Assembly (NCBI GenBank): GCA_009758405.1
Contig: WSBC01000016.1
Coordinates: forward strand, 124,001 to 188,000
Length of the DNA stretch: 64,000 nucleotides
Direction: 5' to 3'
Origin: Methanobacteriota archaeon
Lineage (GTDB): Archaea; Thermoplasmatota; Thermoplasmata; Thermoplasmatales; ARK-15
A program made the translations under genes and the position numbers. Below are positions 61,019 to 64,000 of this stretch, piece by piece (position 1 is the stretch's first letter; each line of letters starts with the position of its first letter). The notes beneath the pieces are model-generated. The model worked only from the letters and a program-made list of their open reading frames with translations, did not search any database and was not told the DNA's origin.

Positions 61019-62653
61019 ATGGAACTTAAGCCAATCATTGAAATTGCGAAAATGGCAGGACTTGAGGAAAATGACATAGAGCTTTATGGAAAGTATATGG
61101 CAAAGGTATCTCTAGATGTATTAAAGAGGTTAGAGAAAAAGAAAAAGGGTAAAATGATACTTGTAACTGCGCTTACACCAACACCTGCAGGTGAGGGAAA
61201 AACAACAACTTCCATAGGATTAACCATGGCAATAAACAAAATTGGAAAGAAAAGTATACTTGCATTGCGTGAGCCTTCCTTGGGACCCGTGTTTGGTATA
61301 AAAGGAGGTGCCACGGGGGGTGGAAAGTCCACTGTACAGCCAATGGAGGAAATAAATCTTCATTTCACAGGAGATTTTCATGCAATATCTTCTGCCCATA
61401 ATCTACTTTCTGCTATGATCAATAATCACATTTATTATAATTTAAAACCTGAGATAGACCCGAAAAAGGTTGTTTGGAGAAGGACAATAGATATGAATGA
61501 TAGGGCCTTGAGGCAAATAATAGTGGGTATTGGAAAGGGAAATGGTGTTATGTATGAAGATGGATTCGATATAGTACCTGCAAGTGAGATAATGGCCATA
61601 ATGGCGCTCAGTCTTGATTACAAGGATATGAAATCAAGGCTAGAAAAAATAATTGTTGGTTTTACCAGGGATAGAACACCTGTTTATGCAAAGGATATAA
61701 AGGCATCCGGCGCAATGGCAGCCCTTTTAAGAAATGCATTGAAACCAAATCTTGTACAGACATCAGAGAATACCCCAGTATTTGTTCATATTGGGCCATT
61801 CGGTAATATTGCACACGGAACAAATAGCATTGTAGCTGATAAAATAGGTCTAGGTCTCTCAGATTATTTTGTGGTGGAAACCGGTTTTGGATCGGATCTA
61901 GGGGCAGAGAAATTTTTTGACATAGTCACCAGGATAGGTAATTTTGCACCGAATGCTGCTGTTGTTGTTGCATCTTTGAGGGCAATAAAGCACCATGGTG
62001 GTGCAAAGGATGTTACAATTGAGGACGTTGATTCTGTTAGGAGAGGTTTTGAGAATTTAAGATTCCATATTAACAATGTAAGAAAATTTGGAGTTGAACC
62101 AGTGGTTGCAATAAACAGATTCAAAAGCGATACTAATGCAGAGATAAGGGCTCTTGAGGAAATGCTTGAAAATGAAAAAGTAGAATGGGCATTATCAGAG
62201 GTTTTTGAAAAAGGAAGTGAAGGGGGAATAGAACTTGCAGAGAAGGTAATTAAGGTGGCAGATTCTCATCCTGATGTAAAAATAAATTATGTTTACGAAA
62301 TAAATGATCCTGTACAGGTAAAGATAGAGAAGATAGCAAGGAATGTATACGGTGCTAAGGAAGTAGTATTTACAAAGGATGCGCTTGACGATCTAAAGCT
62401 AATAAAAAAGATAGGGATGGATAATGCCTTTGTATGTATGGCAAAGACTCAGGCATCAATTTCAGATGATCCAAAGGCACTGAATGCCCCCAAAGATTTC
62501 ACAGTAACTGTAAGGGAAATTAGGATTTCCTCAGGATCTGGGTTCGTAGTACCAATACTTGGGGAAATAATGACAATGCCTGGGCTCTCGAAGGAACCTG
62601 CCGCCTACAATATTGACCTGACAGATGATGGAAAGATAGTGGGGTTGTTCTGA
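61019..62653 (+). CDS. fhs: Formate--tetrahydrofolate ligase
   Basis: LTPTPAGEGKTTTSIGLTMAI, REPSLGPVFGIKGGATGGG, INLHFTGDFHAI. Confidence 0.97.
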   Translation: MELKPIIEIAKMAGLEENDIELYGKYMAKVSLDVLKRLEKKKKGKMILVTALTPTPAGEGKTTTSIGLTMAINKIGKKSILALREPSLGPVFGIKGGATGGGKSTVQPMEEINLHFTGDFHAISSAHNLLSAMINNHIYYNLKPEIDPKKVVWRRTIDMNDRALRQIIVGIGKGNGVMYEDGFDIVPASEIMAIMALSLDYKDMKSRLEKIIVGFTRDRTPVYAKDIKASGAMAALLRNALKPNLVQTSENTPVFVHIGPFGNIAHGTNSIVADKIGLGLSDYFVVETGFGSDLGAEKFFDIVTRIGNFAPNAAVVVASLRAIKHHGGAKDVTIEDVDSVRRGFENLRFHINNVRKFGVEPVVAINRFKSDTNAEIRALEEMLENEKVEWALSEVFEKGSEGGIELAEKVIKVADSHPDVKINYVYEINDPVQVKIEKIARNVYGAKEVVFTKDALDDLKLIKKIGMDNAFVCMAKTQASISDDPKALNAPKDFTVTVREIRISSGSGFVVPILGEIMTMPGLSKEPAAYNIDLTDDGKIVGLF

Positions 62654-62656
62654 AGA

Positions 62657-63220
62657 ATGAAGGTATTTGTAGTTGACAATGGAGGGCAATGGACACATAG
62701 GGAATATAGGGTCTTAAAATACCTGGGGGTAGAGACAGGGATCATTGAAAATACAACACCCCCAGAAAAAATCTTAAATGAAGGAATTGATGCTCTTGTG
62801 CTTTCAGGGGGTTCTCCGAGCATTTCTTTTGAATCCCACAAGCTGGGCAGGCTAGGTGATTATATGGATCTTGGAATACCAATCCTAGGTATATGTGTTG
62901 GTGCACAGTTCATAGGATTATATTATGGTGGCAAGGTAGGGCCTGCAAATATTCCTGAATATGGAAAAACAGAGATAAATGTGATAGAAAAAGATGATTT
63001 ATTTTTTGGCCTGCCAGACAAATTTTACGCTTGGGAAAGTCATAATGACGAAGTAAAGGAACTTCCCCCAGATTTCCAATTGCTTGCAAGCTCCAAAAAT
63101 TGCAAAATTCAAGCATTTAGGCATAAAAATAAAAAGATATTCGGTGTTCAATTCCATCCAGAGGTAGAAAATACAGAATATGGAAAAGAAATATTTCAGA
63201 ATTTTCTAAAAATAATTTAA
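62657..63220 (+). CDS. guaAA: GMP synthase glutaminase subunit A
   Basis: VDNGGQWTHREYRVLKYLGV, LVLSGGSPS, GICVGAQFIGLYYGG, GVQFHPEVENTEYG. Confidence 0.95.
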   Translation: MKVFVVDNGGQWTHREYRVLKYLGVETGIIENTTPPEKILNEGIDALVLSGGSPSISFESHKLGRLGDYMDLGIPILGICVGAQFIGLYYGGKVGPANIPEYGKTEINVIEKDDLFFGLPDKFYAWESHNDEVKELPPDFQLLASSKNCKIQAFRHKNKKIFGVQFHPEVENTEYGKEIFQNFLKII

Positions 63221-63289
63221 ATTTTACATAAATAAAAAATAACATAAAAATTTAAATAAAGGATTGATCATTACTATAATGGGATAAAT

Positions 63290-63556
63290 ATGTTAACTGA
63301 AGTAACTGAACTCATTGGACTTGAAATATATACGGATAAAGGATATTTGTTGGGGACAGTTGAGGATGTTTCTATAGATGTTGATCAGCAGGTTACATAT
63401 GGTCTTTATGTATCAAAAACAAATCCACTCCTAGTTGAGGATGGAGTTCCAGTTCTAGTACCTTTTAGGTGGGTTAAGGCCGTAGGGGATATAATAATCA
63501 TGAAGAAATTTCCCCAATTTGTATCTCTTAGTACTGGTGAAAAGAAAACTGAATAA
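63290..63556 (+). CDS. PRC-barrel domain protein
   Basis: LIGLEIYTDKGYLLGTVEDVSIDVD...VLVPFRWVKAVGDIIIM. Confidence 0.85.
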   Translation: MLTEVTELIGLEIYTDKGYLLGTVEDVSIDVDQQVTYGLYVSKTNPLLVEDGVPVLVPFRWVKAVGDIIIMKKFPQFVSLSTGEKKTE

Positions 63557-63559
63557 AAA

Positions 63560-64000
63560 TTACTTAAGAAAATATTTTTTAATTTCTTCATAAACAGGAC
63601 CATCTGGTTTTAGTGTACTCTTATAAAGTGAAAAATGGTCTATAGGATAAATCCCGAATTCTGTATTTTTAAATGCTTTTAAGTCCTCCGAAAGATTTGA
63701 AATTTCCTTTAGTCTTCCTATGGTAAGATGTGGAGAGAACCTTTCTTCATTGTAAAAAGAAAGTTTATCTGAAACCTCATTACCTAATTTATTTAGTTCT
63801 TCTGAAATAATACCTATCCATAATACCCTAGCCTTTTTTTCATTTGGAAATGCTCCTGCACCTTTTAACATTAAGCTAAATTGACTTATTTTTATGCTTG
63901 AAAGAATAGAATCAATCTTTTCCAATTCACCCTCATCAACTTCTCCTATGAATTTTAAAGTAATGTGAAGATTTTCAGGTTCAACGAGCTTGATTTTGTA
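63560..64000 (-). CDS. thpR: RNA 2',3'-cyclic phosphodiesterase (2H family), truncated at window edge
   Basis: HITLKFIGEV (read beyond the ORF-track start to the window edge) and HLTIGRLKE, the two HxT motifs. Confidence 0.92.
   Translation of the reverse strand, partial: YKIKLVEPENLHITLKFIGEVDEGELEKIDSILSSIKISQFSLMLKGAGAFPNEKKARVLWIGIISEELNKLGNEVSDKLSFYNEERFSPHLTIGRLKEISNLSEDLKAFKNTEFGIYPIDHFSLYKSTLKPDGPVYEEIKKYFLK

Noticed and set aside
1-64000. CRISPR arrays, tRNA and rRNA genes
   Set aside because: No regularly spaced repeats and no recognisable tRNA/rRNA sequence found on reading; a tRNAscan/Infernal run would be needed to exclude small or divergent RNAs.

Overview
This AT-rich window looks like chromosome of a Thermoplasmatales-type archaeon. 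The evidence is TFB, PCNA, aIF5B-type IF-2, L15e, TiaS, archaeal CobY/CobT and a fused alkyltransferase-endonuclease V gene of the kind described from Ferroplasma. Most of it is dense housekeeping sequence: guaB, a cobamide uptake/salvage island (about 7.8-17.9 kb), pyruvoyl-dependent polyamine enzymes, purSLQ, transporters, pyrG, rpl15e, infB, pcn, gcvT, tfb, lysine aminotransferase plus racemase, two moeA genes, and a histidine-degradation/folate block (hutU-ftcD-fhs). The best candidate for an under-described system is a compact five-gene operon at 41586-45593. It encodes a VirB2/TrbC-like two-helix pilin, a VirB6/TrbL-like polytopic protein, a PrgI/VirB3-like protein with a soluble domain, a small membrane protein and a VirB4-type ATPase. 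No relaxase, VirD4 or VirB11 is visible, so it resembles the crenarchaeal Ced/Ted DNA-import machinery. Other items include a radical SAM gene coupled into the cobamide operon, an endonuclease III-like protein with atypical motifs, a twice-frameshifted TauE gene, and an IS481-like element with 36-bp inverted repeats and a frameshifted transposase. No tRNA, rRNA or CRISPR array was recognised. All family calls come from reading motifs; no database search was run.
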